A stretch of 64,000 nucleotides of DNA from Arcuatula senhousia (GCA_963971305.1 OZ020307.1:12909501-12973500), one strand, 5' to 3'; shown: positions 34,228 to 45,460, numbered from the stretch's first letter. A program made the numbers and translations. Notes: generated by a model from the sequence alone, not told the origin.

Positions 34228-37200
34228 TTAGTTTTTTCTCATATTTAATCCATCAGATATGAAAGAGGAAGTTAATTTTAGTATTGTATATGAAGTGTTA
34301 TTTAAGAGAAAGTTAATGTCATATACCTTTTTGGAATAAAAATGCTTCTTGGTTTGAAAAATGTTTAATAACTTATCATGAAATGTTTCTCTTAATTGTT
34401 TATATTTTGGACAATAAAATAAAAAGTGATTTTCATCTTCAATCTGGTCAGAATTACACAAATTACATAGTCTTAAATTTTTGGGAATTTGGAGATGTCT
34501 TCCTCTTTCAATCATTAATGTATGAGAGCTTATTCGTATTTTACATACTGCAGCTCTATCATTTCTATTTTGCAAAATATCTACGTATGGTGCCCTCTTG
34601 CCTATGCTGTAGACTTTTCTGAAGAAATCTAATTTTTCAGATTTATTTATATTAGATTGTTGATTTTGAAAACATTGGTCGTTTATTCTTTGTTTAATTT
34701 GGTTTAGATTGCTCTTTAAAAAGTTTAAATCATTTGCTATAAATGACATTCCAAGATCATTTAAAATATTTTTAATTTTTTTAAACCAAGGGCTTGAATT
34801 TTGAGACTTTTTAAATACATTATTTATTAATGAGTGTTCAGATGAGATAATATGTTGAAGAAAATTTATTGATGAAAATATTATCTTGTTTTTTAGTGGT
34901 ACTCTGTTGAGTTCAGCACGGCATGCATCATTTGATGCTCTGCAGTGAACTCCTAAGATTTCTTTTATGAATTTTATATGTAATTTTTCAAATGAATCTG
35001 AATCTTTAAATTTGAAGTCAATACCCCATACTTCGCATCCATATAAAAGGATTGGGGAAACTAGACTATCAAAAAGTTTTTCTAAAAGTTTACATGCATT
35101 GTTAAGACCAATTGTTTTCTTAATTTTAAAATATGCCTTTCTGGCCTTTTCCATAAGACTGTCTACAGCAAGGCAAAAGTTACCATTGTACTTTAAAGTT
35201 ATACCCAAGTAGCAATAACTTGTAACAGTTTCAAGCAGTGTTTCATTAAATGTAAAATGTTTTAAAAATGTTTTACCATTTGAATTAAATACCATAATTT
35301 TTGATTTGTCAGTATTGACTTGTAATTTCCATGATAAACAATATTCATTTAAAATATCAAGACTTTTCTGTAAGCCTTCTTGGCTCTTTGACAGTATAAC
35401 AATGTCATCAGCGTATAATAAAATATTTAAAGGTATATCACCAACAACCACTGGATCTGTTGAACAGTTGTCAAGCTTATTTACCAGGTCATTTATGAAA
35501 AAGTTAAAAAGCAGGGGACTTAGAACATCGCCTTGTTTGACTCCCCTCTCTGATGGAAAGGCTGGACTTAATCCATCAGAGAATTTGATTCGAGTAGTTG
35601 TATTAGTATACATTGATTGAATAATGTTGAATATATTTTGAGGTATATTACCTTTAATTAGTTTAAAAAATAATCCAGTTCTCCATACAGTATCAAATGC
35701 TTTCTTTAGATCTATGAAAGCAGTAAAGACTTTTTGTTTGTTGTTTTTATATTGGTCTATAACAGATTTAAGAGTAAAAATATGATCACTTGTGCGACAT
35801 TTCTCTTTGAATCCTATTTGGTTTTTGCTTATAAGATTTTCATTATCCATGAATTTAACAAGTCTATAATACAAGACTTTATTGAATAATTTACCTAAGT
35901 TTGAACTTATTGAAATACCTCTATAGTTTCCAGGATCTATTTTTTCTCCTTTTTTATGTAAAAGAACAAGGAAACTTTCGTTCCATGCTCCAGGAAATTG
36001 ACCGGAGCTAAAAATCAAATTAAATAACTTATGAAGTGGTTTCAATAAAGCTGAAGTAGCATTTTTAAGCATCTCATTAGAAATCATGTCAGCAGAGGTA
36101 CTTTTACCATTTTTTACAGATTTAATAGCTGACAAGATTTCTTCACATGTTATTTCAGAATTGAGAATATTTGATTGATTTCTATTAGAGTTATTATTTT
36201 TAATATCGTTGAATTCTCTCATTACATGTGCTTGAAAATTGTTATGGTTATTGTCATCTGTGTTAAATTTTTTGTAAAAGTTTAAAAAATCTTCCCGGGG
36301 CAGAAATTCATCAGAATTATTATTTCTAAGTTTTTGGTTGTTGAGTTTGTTTATAATATTCCAAAACGTTTTTGGGTCTTTTTCATATGAGTTCAGTTGT
36401 GAGATTGTAGATTGATAGTATTTTTTCTCTTCATATTTGTTTAAGCGTCTAAGTTTAGATCTAAGACTGTAGAATTTTTTTCTATATTCTGCATTATAGG
36501 GATATTTGTTAACTAGTTTTTCATAGTTTTTGACAGATACTCGAAGTTCTCTGCAAGATTCAGAAAACCAAGGTTTTCTATTTGATTTTTTAGCTTTTTT
36601 ATTGTGGGTCTGGGGTCTCTGCACCAACTTAGCAGATTTTGATGCATTATCATATAGAATTGAGTTAAAGGTTGATAATGCATTGTCAATGCTGTTAAAA
36701 TTTGTTTCTAAAAACCTTTTCAATTTGGAAATACTTTCCTTACTGTTAGTATTCTTACTATAGAGTTGAATAGCTTCAGGGGACCATATAAATTTATTGG
36801 GTATCGGATCCAGTGGCAGTTGTTGTTTATTCTGTGGAATAAAACAAGCAAGTAATGAACAGCTTAAAATACAGTGATTTGATAATGAAGTTAAGTTGTG
36901 TACATTAAATTCAGAAATAACATTAATCAAATCTTTAGAAGCAAGCATATAATCTACTACACTACATCCGTTGTATGTAAAACATGTGAATTTTCCTTGT
37001 AAATCACCTACAGTTCTACCATTTAAAATTCTGAGGCCAGACTCTTTACATAGATTCAGTAAAATTTTACCACTATTGTTGAGAAGTTTGAGATCAAGAT
37101 TATTCCTTGGCATATTTTGATCAGAAACATAAAGCAAATCATCTTGATTTGAATGATTATCATTAAAAACAAAATCAGGTTTCTTATTAGTATAGGCATT

Positions 37201-37698
37201 AAAATCACCCTGGACTAGAATGTGCCCCAAAGCGGAGTATTTAGTGACATCAGAAAGTAGCTGTTCATAGATTGGTTCAATACCAGATACATTATTATAA
37301 GAAGAACTTTCTGGAGAGATGTAAATAGTAGCAATATATAAATCTTTATCTAAATGAAAAAAGGTTTTGTCAAGCTTAACCCAAAGGATGTCTGAATGTG
37401 ATTTTTTTAGTTTACTGATTCCTTTAGCTATGGCGTTTTTTGCATATAAAATAATGCCGCCTGAGTTTCTTCTGGCTTTTTTATGTTTGGTTCTATTACT
37501 TTTTCCTATCATCTGAAAACCAGAAATATCTAAATTTAAGTCTGTATCATTGGTCCAGGTTTCAATAAGGCCTATTAAATAAAAATCAGAAATGACTGAT
37601 AAAAAATAAGGATCATTAATTTTATCTACAGTAAAGCCTTCAATATTCCATAAGGCTGATTTAAGTGGTTTAGTAAGAATGTTTTCTTTTGGTTTCAT
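34228..37698 (-). CDS. LINE ORF2 protein: AP-like endonuclease and reverse transcriptase (1156 aa)
   Basis: Nicks target DNA and reverse-transcribes the element RNA at the nick. An N-terminal exonuclease-endonuclease-phosphatase domain covers about residues 12-282, with Asn18, Glu46, the GDFN motif (164-167), Asp249 and the SNH motif (273-275). The reverse transcriptase covers about 560-830, with NYRGISISS, FIDLKKAFD (661-669) and YADD (762-765). Near the C-terminus is a CNLCNSD...HFLFYC zinc-knuckle-like motif. No RNase H domain seen. The start is an ATG with no upstream extension needed. The fusion order EN-RT and a GDSL-type ORF1 upstream fit the CR1/L2 group; the exact clade needs a tree. 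Confidence 0.93.
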   Translation of the reverse strand: MKPKENILTKPLKSALWNIEGFTVDKINDPYFLSVISDFYLIGLIETWTNDTDLNLDISGFQMIGKSNRTKHKKARRNSGGIILYAKNAIAKGISKLKKSHSDILWVKLDKTFFHLDKDLYIATIYISPESSSYNNVSGIEPIYEQLLSDVTKYSALGHILVQGDFNAYTNKKPDFVFNDNHSNQDDLLYVSDQNMPRNNLDLKLLNNSGKILLNLCKESGLRILNGRTVGDLQGKFTCFTYNGCSVVDYMLASKDLINVISEFNVHNLTSLSNHCILSCSLLACFIPQNKQQLPLDPIPNKFIWSPEAIQLYSKNTNSKESISKLKRFLETNFNSIDNALSTFNSILYDNASKSAKLVQRPQTHNKKAKKSNRKPWFSESCRELRVSVKNYEKLVNKYPYNAEYRKKFYSLRSKLRRLNKYEEKKYYQSTISQLNSYEKDPKTFWNIINKLNNQKLRNNNSDEFLPREDFLNFYKKFNTDDNNHNNFQAHVMREFNDIKNNNSNRNQSNILNSEITCEEILSAIKSVKNGKSTSADMISNEMLKNATSALLKPLHKLFNLIFSSGQFPGAWNESFLVLLHKKGEKIDPGNYRGISISSNLGKLFNKVLYYRLVKFMDNENLISKNQIGFKEKCRTSDHIFTLKSVIDQYKNNKQKVFTAFIDLKKAFDTVWRTGLFFKLIKGNIPQNIFNIIQSMYTNTTTRIKFSDGLSPAFPSERGVKQGDVLSPLLFNFFINDLVNKLDNCSTDPVVVGDIPLNILLYADDIVILSKSQEGLQKSLDILNEYCLSWKLQVNTDKSKIMVFNSNGKTFLKHFTFNETLLETVTSYCYLGITLKYNGNFCLAVDSLMEKARKAYFKIKKTIGLNNACKLLEKLFDSLVSPILLYGCEVWGIDFKFKDSDSFEKLHIKFIKEILGVHCRASNDACRAELNRVPLKNKIIFSSINFLQHIISSEHSLINNVFKKSQNSSPWFKKIKNILNDLGMSFIANDLNFLKSNLNQIKQRINDQCFQNQQSNINKSEKLDFFRKVYSIGKRAPYVDILQNRNDRAAVCKIRISSHTLMIERGRHLQIPKNLRLCNLCNSDQIEDENHFLFYCPKYKQLRETFHDKLLNIFQTKKHFYSKKVYDINFLLNNTSYTILKLTSSFISDGLNMRKN

Positions 37699-38439
37699 GA
37701 AAGAATTGTAGAAAACCCAAAAATCAGTGAATTGTTTTTTTAGACTTGTAAATGTCTAAAGAGTATATTAGATCTAACTTACATTACTAAGTTAAAATAC
37801 ATGTATGCTTATCAATGATAAATAATGCATATGTGAGGTTATAAAACATGAAATGTAAGCAGTAAATTAACTAAGTACTATGATAACAATTGGAATAACA
37901 AAATTTAAAAAAAGATTAAGATATAAGTAAATCTTAATCGATCGACAAGAAACAGGAAATGTAAGCAGTAAATAAACTACAATGAAAAAAATAATAATAA
38001 AATGAAAAATGTTTGGTCAACATTAAAGTAACATATCTACTTATATAACATGTATCTTGATCTCTAACAAAAATGTTTTTTTTTTTCTAAATTTCAAAAT
38101 GTTTACACAAAAATTAATTAAATGTATTGAAAGAGGTGTACAAGTATTTGCTGTCACCAGTTAAATGGTTGGAAGAAGTTTGTAAATTTGGTAAATATCA
38201 ATTAAAAATACTAGAAAAGATAAGACATATTTAATAATTTATGAAAAGTTAAAGAATATGGTATTAATCAATAAATGAAATTCTTGATTAACAATGTACA
38301 TCTTCAGACGAAAAAAGGCATGATTACATGTATATGTATCTATTTACATTAACTGCACATGGGAATACAAAAACAAAAAAAACAAAAAAGAACGACAAAA
38401 TAAAACAGAAAAGCAATTGTACATCTTTCAATTACATTA

Positions 38440-40371
38440 TCAATATTTTTGGTTGTACATGTAGTTGTTCAGTGGTGGCCAAAACCAAGGCGGTTGCCAT
38501 TGTGGTGGAATTTGGTCATTTGGAAACATCCACGGGGGTCTCTGAGGATTTGGTTGAGACGGTTGTGGATAATGTTTTCCTTTGTCAAAGTTGTTCGGAA
38601 ACATCCATGGTGGTCTTGGAGGGCTTGGTTGAGACGGTTGTGGATATTGTTTTCCTTTGTCAAAATAACTAGGGTATTGTACATAATTGCTTCTATTAAA
38701 GCTATTCCCTTGTTGAAATGTTTCACTTTTGCCAGGGTACATGTTCATGTTGGTTTTCAAGTGTCGTACAACTGCGGGTAGACCTTTATTGTTGTTTAAA
38801 TGTGCCTGATCGTAAAACATGTCCTCTGTGGGGTCAAATACATCCAAGATTGTGATCTTTTGGAACTTCTTACTTTCATTTGTGAGTATAAAGTTGGCTT
38901 GTTTAATTTGTCCATATGGTGTGTCCTTCCTTCTGATAATTGGTAGGATAAAAATTGTAGCTTCTGGCCAAGTGTTTGTCAGGGTTTGATATAACTGTGA
39001 TACACTCTTATTTTCGATTCCCTTTGGTGCTCGGAGATCTCTTGTTCCAATGTTTACCAAAACAGTTTTTGGTTTCAGTTTTGATCCATGTTTGTTGATA
39101 AATGACTCGCATGTGTTTATTCCTCCACGTATGAATCTTTTCGAGGTTTTCCCATTTGGTGTAAATTTAACAGGATTTATCCTTCTTAATATTGAGTCGC
39201 TCAGAATTAAGTAGTCACATTGTGTTGCTTCTTTTGATAATGTATCAGAATGGGTTTGTTTATTTTCATTGGTATTTTTCGGTCCTATCATGTTATCAAA
39301 GATTTCCTCAGACTTTGCACAATTTGGGTTGATTTCTCTCTCTAAAGATTCAAGACGGTGTTGTAGGTCTTTCATTTTGTTAGAAACTAATTCTAAGGAT
39401 TCATGGTTTTGGCTACAGTATCCTTCAATATTTTGAAGTTTTGTATTAATTTTCTCATGAGTTTCATTTTTCTCCATGGCACTTTGTTTGAGCTGTGTAT
39501 CCAGAATGTTAAGCTTGGTGTGGATTGATTCAACTGCTTGATTGCAGTGTTTGATTTTATTGTTGATATTTTCAACGTTTTCACTAATTTGTAAGATCTT
39601 TTTGTTTGAATTTAAATATTCTGTTTTCATGGTAGGAATTAAGTTATCGGTTGCACTCTTGATGTCTGATAATTTATTGATGAATGATTTCATTGTTGAG
39701 TCAATGATCAAAAGAGAGTTATTTACATTCTCGATTTTGGCAGAAAGTGACTGACTATGCTGTTGTATTCTCTCTTTGGGTGTGATATTAATGCCAGCAG
39801 GATTTGCATTAATATTTGGTGTAACTTTTGTTGGTGTAGAAGTGTCATTATTTGCTAAGGCTTTGGCAAATGTTATCGAGGAGTCAAACGAGTTTTCTGG
39901 AGTGTTGTCTTTGGGCAGACTTTTGGGTATTTGATTGACATTATCAATTTGTTCATGTGAAATTGTCTGACTGTCCATACTTGCTTTGATCTTTTTGAAG
40001 TATGTGATTGTAAATAGTGAGCACTTTGCACCTTGAATGACCACAGCTCCTGATTTATAAAAGTTTATTTTAATAACAGAGTTTTTGGATTTTTCTAAAT
40101 CACAGACTACTTTGATTGTAGTTCCATCTTTAAGTATGGTGGTGTTTTCATGTCCAAAATATGAAACAATGGCGGACTTCCATCTTTCTAGGCGCTCTGG
40201 GGATGTTTTAAAAGAAACATTGTTTATTTTCCCGTTTACTTGTTCATGATTGACAGGCCGTTCATAATCGGTATTTGGGTCAATAATGGTTTCATCGAAG
40301 ATATCGTCTAAGTCGTCGCCGGTAACACAATCAGAAAATTTGGTCGGCGGTTTTGGTTCTCTGCCGCTCAT
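38440..40371 (-). CDS. LINE ORF1 protein with coiled coil and SGNH/GDSL esterase-like domain (643 aa)
   Basis: Probable RNA-binding, RNP-forming partner of ORF2. I start it at the ATG at 40371 (MSGREPKPP); the longer frame upstream lacks an ATG. Residues ~210-350 are heptad-rich (coiled coil, trimerisation-like). An SGNH-type hydrolase follows: block I LSDS (391-393), block III GTRDL (442-446), block V DQAHLN (521-526). The last ~90 residues are Pro/Trp-rich with a ~22-residue repeat (FDKGK...YPQPSQP...PRPPWMFPN) present twice. Esterase-bearing ORF1 proteins are known from CR1 and L2 LINEs. The C-terminal Pro repeat is unusual. Confidence 0.85.
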   Translation of the reverse strand: MSGREPKPPTKFSDCVTGDDLDDIFDETIIDPNTDYERPVNHEQVNGKINNVSFKTSPERLERWKSAIVSYFGHENTTILKDGTTIKVVCDLEKSKNSVIKINFYKSGAVVIQGAKCSLFTITYFKKIKASMDSQTISHEQIDNVNQIPKSLPKDNTPENSFDSSITFAKALANNDTSTPTKVTPNINANPAGINITPKERIQQHSQSLSAKIENVNNSLLIIDSTMKSFINKLSDIKSATDNLIPTMKTEYLNSNKKILQISENVENINNKIKHCNQAVESIHTKLNILDTQLKQSAMEKNETHEKINTKLQNIEGYCSQNHESLELVSNKMKDLQHRLESLEREINPNCAKSEEIFDNMIGPKNTNENKQTHSDTLSKEATQCDYLILSDSILRRINPVKFTPNGKTSKRFIRGGINTCESFINKHGSKLKPKTVLVNIGTRDLRAPKGIENKSVSQLYQTLTNTWPEATIFILPIIRRKDTPYGQIKQANFILTNESKKFQKITILDVFDPTEDMFYDQAHLNNNKGLPAVVRHLKTNMNMYPGKSETFQQGNSFNRSNYVQYPSYFDKGKQYPQPSQPSPPRPPWMFPNNFDKGKHYPQPSQPNPQRPPWMFPNDQIPPQWQPPWFWPPLNNYMYNQKY

Positions 40372-40663
40372 GTTGAACAGATTGTCAATGGTGACGAAAT
40401 GCGTGTTTTCAGGGTTGATACCTGGCAATTTTGTACATAAAACGTTTATGTACTTATATACATTGTGTATTTATCACAAAATGTCATTGATGTATGGTAA
40501 TTGTCACTGAATTTGGGTTTTCTGCATCTTCAATTTATTTAGCTGCGTGCCGCCATTACACCGGATAGCCATTAAAGGATTTATGTGCATTAACAAATCA
40601 AGTGATTCTATTATAATATTCCATTCAAAGAAATGCAAGTTTTGCATTGGATTCAGGTGGGTA

Positions 40664-41584
40664 TTTATGTCTCCCCCCACTTTTGTGTATTTTTGTCGTG
40701 TCCGCCCGTCCGTCTGTCCGTCACAAAGTTTGTCAGCGCAACTCCTCTGAAACTACTGAACAGAATTCAACGAAACTTGGTATATAGGAAGGACACCATA
40801 TGAAATTGTGCATGTTACCAGGAAATTTTGTTCCTCAAATTTTTGTGGGAGTTATGGCCCTTTGAACTTAGAAATTTGCTGAAAATCCTCATTTATCATC
40901 TTGTCAGCGCAACTCCTCAGAAACTAATGAACAGAATTCAACGAAACTTGGTATATAGGAAGGACACCATCTGTAGTTGTGCATGTTACCAGGAAATTTT
41001 GATCCTATATTTTTTGTGGGAGTTATGGCCCTTAGAACTTAGGAATTTGCTGAAAATCCTCATTTATCATCTTGTCAGCGCAACTCCTCTAAAACTACTG
41101 AACCAAATTCAATGAAACTTGGTATATAGGAAGGACATCATATGTTGTTGTGCATATTACCAGGAAATTTTGATCCTCAAATTAATGTTGGAGTTATGGC
41201 CATTTGAACTTAGAAATTTGCTGAAAATCCTCATTGATCATCTTGTCAGTGCAACTCCTCTAAAACTACTGAACCAAATTTAACGAAACTTGGTATATAG
41301 GAAGGACACCATATGTAGTTGTGCATATTACCAGGAAATTTTGATCCTCAAATTAATGTTGGAGTTATGGCCAATTGAATTAGAAATTTGCTGAAAATCC
41401 TCATTGATCATCTTGTCAGTGCAACTCCTCTAAAACTACTGAACCAAATTTAACGAAACTTGGTATATAGGAAGGACACCATATGTAGTTTTGCATATTA
41501 CCAGGAAATTTTAATCCTCAAATTAATATTGGAGTAATGGCCTTTTGAACTTAGAACTTTTTGGGGGAACGGGGGGAAGACATC
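40664..41584 (+). mobile_element. Inverted-repeat element with ~177-bp tandem-repeat core (ATGTCTCCCCCC family)
   Basis: Left 'tatgtctccccccac', right 'ggggggaagacatc' (inverse). After a 'gtccgcccgtccgtctgtccgtc' leader (in pieces) come five units of ~177 bp with 'gtcagcgcaactcct', 'gaaacttggtatataggaag' and 'catgttaccaggaaatttt'. Same architecture as 5717-6675, 51411-53038 and 55976-56875. The frame 40828-41115 is a repeat artefact. Confidence 0.78.
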
Positions 41585-41940
41585 GTTTTTGTAGGTACGT
41601 TTTCTGATCTCAGAAATAAATTATTTGAAAGTATTCAAAAATATAATATTAACTTCACCCAGTTATCAAACTCTAATAAATTCTACTGGTGCTTCAATAA
41701 TGAAGATATAAGAACTCTGAATGACTTCCTTCCTGCTAATTGTAATGTGACTTAATTTTTAGTATTTTCATTGTTAATTCTCATGAATGTCAACTGACTC
41801 CTATTTTTATTTATAGTCACTCCATATAATATGTGAGTACACTGATCATATATGTTTGTATTTGTAAATGCCCCTTGTGGGCCCATAATTGGCTAATAAA
41901 ATTTGTGTTTGTATTTGTATTTGTATTTGTAGGCAAAAAC
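41585..41940 (+). mobile_element. 5'-truncated LINE 3' end with (ATTTGT)n tail
   Basis: The first ~170 bp encode a C-terminal tail (VGTFSDLRNKLFESIQKYN... to a stop at 41753-41755), then a 3' UTR ending AATAAAATTTGTG(TTTGTA)n. Absent from copy 2 (~53335). Confidence 0.65.
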
Positions 41941-42045
41941 AAACTTTAATTTTATTAGCATATTTGTTGTTTGATTCATCTTAATATGCATATTTGTTTC
42001 ACATATAGGACCTTAAACAACTGTTTGGAAATTTGATTTCAGATT

Positions 42046-42380
42046 CAACCCGTCCGATTTAACTATGGACTTTCGATTGCAGCGTTAAGTGAAGTGTGCA
42101 AACACAACAATGAAAATTTACGTCGTCATGAGCAAAGCCAAACGTTAACAAAAACCACAAATCGTTACATTTGATTACATAAAAATACATTGATTGAATG
42201 AATGGGTCGTGCAAACATTAAATCTGATTGGATATTGATGAATAGTCGGCTGACGCTGGTTTTTCTTACTCTGACGTTTTGCGGTTTTTGTTACTGATTG
42301 GTTTGTTCATGACGACGTAAATTTTCATTGTTGTGTTTGCACGCTTCAATCGAAAGTCCATAGTTAAATCGGACGGGTTG
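42046..42380. mobile_element. Palindromic MITE at the duplication junction
   Basis: Arms of ~110 bp: 'caacccgtccgatttaacta...ctttcgattg' and its mirror, nearly identical. Located exactly where homology between copy 1 and copy 2 stops. No coding frame. Confidence 0.85.
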
Positions 42381-43036
42381 TATGTGGTTCGAGCTGTTTA
42401 TCTTAATAAAATTTTGTTTAATGATAAAAACTTTTAGCTCATAAGGTTCTACAAAATTCCCTTATCTCAATTAAGTTCTACAAATGTCTCCACTGGGTGA
42501 AAATTCTGATTGCCCCTTTACAATTAAGACTGTTTTGCTGGGATGTCCTTTGAAAATTCTGACTGCTGCTATTACATTTAGGCGATATTTTATTTTAATT
42601 TGTTTGCTGGTATACATTTTTACAAGGAATTAGCAAGTTGTTTTCTGTTATAATTTCACAAAATCGCCAACACAATCCTGATAATATCTAAGCCACAGTT
42701 GACTTCCTCTGAACTCACTGTTCATTGAATTGAACATTTTAAACAATTCCGACTTCCTGGTTAGGTTATGAATGAAAATTTACAACAGTTGTCTGTTTAT
42801 AGTAAATGGTGTTTTCCAATATCTACATTAAACCATATGGAAAAACCTTAACGGGATATTCTGCTTTACAGATAGTGGAAAAATACTCTTTTAAATGGTT
42901 CCCATGGTTACGAAGAACGCACAAACATTGTTGTCGATGGGATGCATCTTTTCAGAATTTCATTTGTTTGTTATGTTTTTAAGGGAACAATCAATCAAAT
43001 AATAAAGGTAAGTTACTGTTTGTTGTTTGTCTAACA

Positions 43037-43043
43037 TATATAA
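43037..43043 (+). promoter_or_regulatory. Candidate TATA box of the 319-aa bZIP gene
   Basis: TATATAA, 165 bp upstream of the ATG at 43208, followed by sequence conserved in copy 1 ('catgacttttaccaa', 'aaggagtttgaaa', 'gagctacaaacaaat'-like). Predicted transcription start near 43068. A position-based inference. Confidence 0.55.
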
Positions 43044-43207
43044 GAACATGACTTTTACCAAACAAGGAGTTTGAAAGCACTTAATCACGCGACTTTTAAT
43101 TCACGTTACCACTTAAGACATTCAAGAGCATGTGAGAGCTACAAACGAATATATATAATTGATCTAAATTAACAGAAAAAAGTCTTTCGTTATTTTTTTT
43201 GTACGAC

Positions 43208-44824
43208 ATGCAATCACACGGTTCAAACTGGGATAACAATTTCATCAATACAGATACAGAAGCACACAGTCATGCTGCTATTACTGACAATACTCTGAGT
43301 TTCATGAGCGGAGAGTCAATTTACGTTCTCGAAAATATTTGTAACTTTGACAATGATTTCACTACGGCTATTGTTAGGCCATCGCAAGTTTCAAATTTTG
43401 ACAACGTTTTGACTGCTACAGCTTTTGTGGAACCACCACACGTTCCAAACTTTGGTAATGTTTTCAATTCCACCATTCCAGATAATGTGGCACTACAAGG
43501 ACATGCTTATAATGGTTTAAACAATACTCTGAATACTGATATTCCAAACACGATGGATCTGCCCAATGATTCCTCGAGTTATGACAAAGCCTTAATGGCT
43601 GCTGTTAAAGATAACAGTTTTTCGCCACTAATAAAACATGATCTGGCTTTAAAGGTCCGACAGAAGAGAATGAGTGAGGGAAAGGGAGATTTCACAGAGC
43701 TGTTCGAGAGTCCAAAGTATTATCAGGTACAATGTAACATAATGAAAGGTTCTGTCGCCACTGCATCTATTTGGAGGACTCATGAAAAAAAATCAGTCAC
43801 TTTCGTAACTTTTAAATACAAATCAAGAACAGAAAAGGTCGACTTGTATACAAAGTAATCCTCGCTTAGGGTTACCAATGGCAGTTCCGGGGTTAAAAAC
43901 CTCCTTTCCTTAAAATATTCTTTGCCAATTTTTGTATAGATTTAGTTTTTAATACATGTATCTCCAAATAATAATAGATTTGTATTATTATCACTAATAG
44001 CTCACAGAGGAAGAAAAGATGAAAATTGAGATAAGAAAGAAAAGAAATCGAGCTTCAGCTGAAAAGGCGAGAATAAAGCGGAAACAGCAGGAGGAATATT
44101 TAAATCAGGTTAGCTTATTTAGTAATAAATTAAAGTTCATGTTCAACTGGCTGGAAAAAACACGTGCTTTTGTGTTGGGTTGCACCTTGCACTTTAACTC
44201 GAGACATTATAATGCAAGGACCTAGTTTCAGGAGTACCAGTAACTATTTTACAGATATCTTAGACAAATTAACCAATTTGTCCTCAGTTCCTGTCACTGT
44301 TGTTACTTTGTAGCTATGTACATTATACTCGATGAGCCTCTTCTGCATAATTAAGATTAATGATTTGAAAAGGTTTCCGCAATTTTTAAACTTTTTCTAA
44401 AAGTGTAGCACATACATCTGACTGAGTTTAAACAAATTATTACTATGGATACTGATAGATTTTACTTTGCGTTTTCTCTGTTTTTTTTTAGGAATGTCAC
44501 CAGCTGGAGGACGAACAGAGGTCTATAAATGCAGAAATCAGAGCACTAAACCAACAACTTAAGGAGTACAAAAAGATTCTGTATGGCCATGTCATACTGG
44601 GCAGATATAAGGGATCACCGTGTCGACATCCGAAGTTCAACAAGATTGGTCTCAAAGTCAATCCATCATGTTCCAGTCCCAGGCTATGCGTGATCGGAGA
44701 TCCTGGAGAAACCCCATGTTTGAGTCCTGGGTTAAACATGACTGGAGTCCCAGACGAAACCCCAGGTTCCGGTCCTTTGCTAAGTATGGTCGGGACCCCT
44801 GGCAATTCAATGATGAACACATGA
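43208..44824 (+). CDS. ATF3/FOS-like bZIP transcription factor (319 aa), paralogue of the gene at 19151
   Basis: Three exons in phase 0: 43208-43726 (173 aa, donor CAG|GTACAA), 44001-44108 (108 bp) and 44492-44824 (110 aa plus TGA). Exon 1 shares its N-terminus with the other copy (SHGSNWDNNFI) and its end (KHDLALKVRQKRM...ELFESPKYYQ), but has no 17-residue repeat expansion. The basic region is KRNRASAEKARIKRK; the zipper has Leu at three heptad d positions and Tyr at the next. The tail holds three 16-residue repeats of SP-x-L-x3-G-x-P-x-E-T-P type. Predicted nuclear dimeric DNA-binding protein. The compact form probably reflects the ancestral protein. Its TATA box is uninterrupted. Confidence 0.87.
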
Positions 44825-45454
44825 CCTTATAGACAATTTGGTTATTCACGTAGACTGTAACCTTAAGCCACCTATTGGTTTTCATTTGCTGAACAAATAT
44901 AATGTCATTTAGAAGCCGGAAAAATCAATTCATATGATCTCCTTGCCATCTTTGAGCGGAAATGTGCGAAAAGAACAGTGAACTGATATGGACTTTGTGT
45001 CATGAACTTTTATTCTACACCTATCGTAAGTTATGGAAGAAGAATATTCTATTCGATGTTTAGGCATTATTACGTATTCATAATTTGCACATCACAGCAT
45101 TCTTTTCTCTGTGTCAAGAGAGTTAAAATTATGACTAATCTTAATTAGATGTTTACAATTGTATCCAAGTTAAATCTTTACATTATTTTTTATTTTATAA
45201 TATCATTGGGATCGGGTTGTTAGATTGTACTATCTGTTAATCAGTCTTTGGTTGTTCTTTATTGCTTTTGTTTTCATTTTTTCCTTTACTTGTAATGTTT
45301 CATATACATGTTTTATTTTCATGGTTGTTCTTTTTCCCGACAATTGTTTTTTTAAAATTTCATATCATGTTGCATGTTTTGCATTATAATCTACCTCGAT
45401 CGACAATCATATACATGTATAGTCATATCTATCTTTGTATGCTCTAAGAACTGA

Positions 45455-45460
45455 AATAAA
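45455..45460 (+). terminator. Polyadenylation signal of the 319-aa bZIP gene
   Basis: AATAAA in a block conserved with 22035-22060. 3' UTR about 650 bp; the whole 3' UTR is alignable with the paralogue. Confidence 0.65.

Larger units (their letters stand above)
33965..40579 (-). mobile_element. Full-length CR1/L2-like LINE, 6.6 kb, both ORFs open
   Basis: The boundaries come from the empty site in copy 2 (53243-53249) and a TTTATG duplication (33959-33964, 40580-40585). On the minus strand the order is 5' UTR, ORF1 (start 40371), a 741-bp gap, ORF2 (37698-34228), and a 3' UTR ending AATAAAATTATTCTTATTCTTATT. Both reading frames are uninterrupted, so the copy is young and could be mobilisation-competent. 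Confidence 0.88.
16401..42045 (+). repeat. Segmental tandem duplication, copy 1
   Basis: Starts at 'ctggtatacatttttacaag' (matches 42607) and ends at 'aaatttgatttcagattca' (matches 53426). Collinear blocks with copy 2: 16401-16800 with 42607-42980; 18989-22678 with 43037-46041; 27527-29449 with 46037-48310 (insertions in both); 33170-33964 with 49390-53243; 40580-40663 and 41960-42045 with 53244-53426. The ~15-kb size difference is mostly mobile-element insertion in this copy. Confidence 0.85.

Noticed and set aside
34383..40750. Several 60-115-codon plus-strand frames across the LINE
   Set aside because: Shadows of the intact minus-strand ORF1 and ORF2 or of their UTRs.
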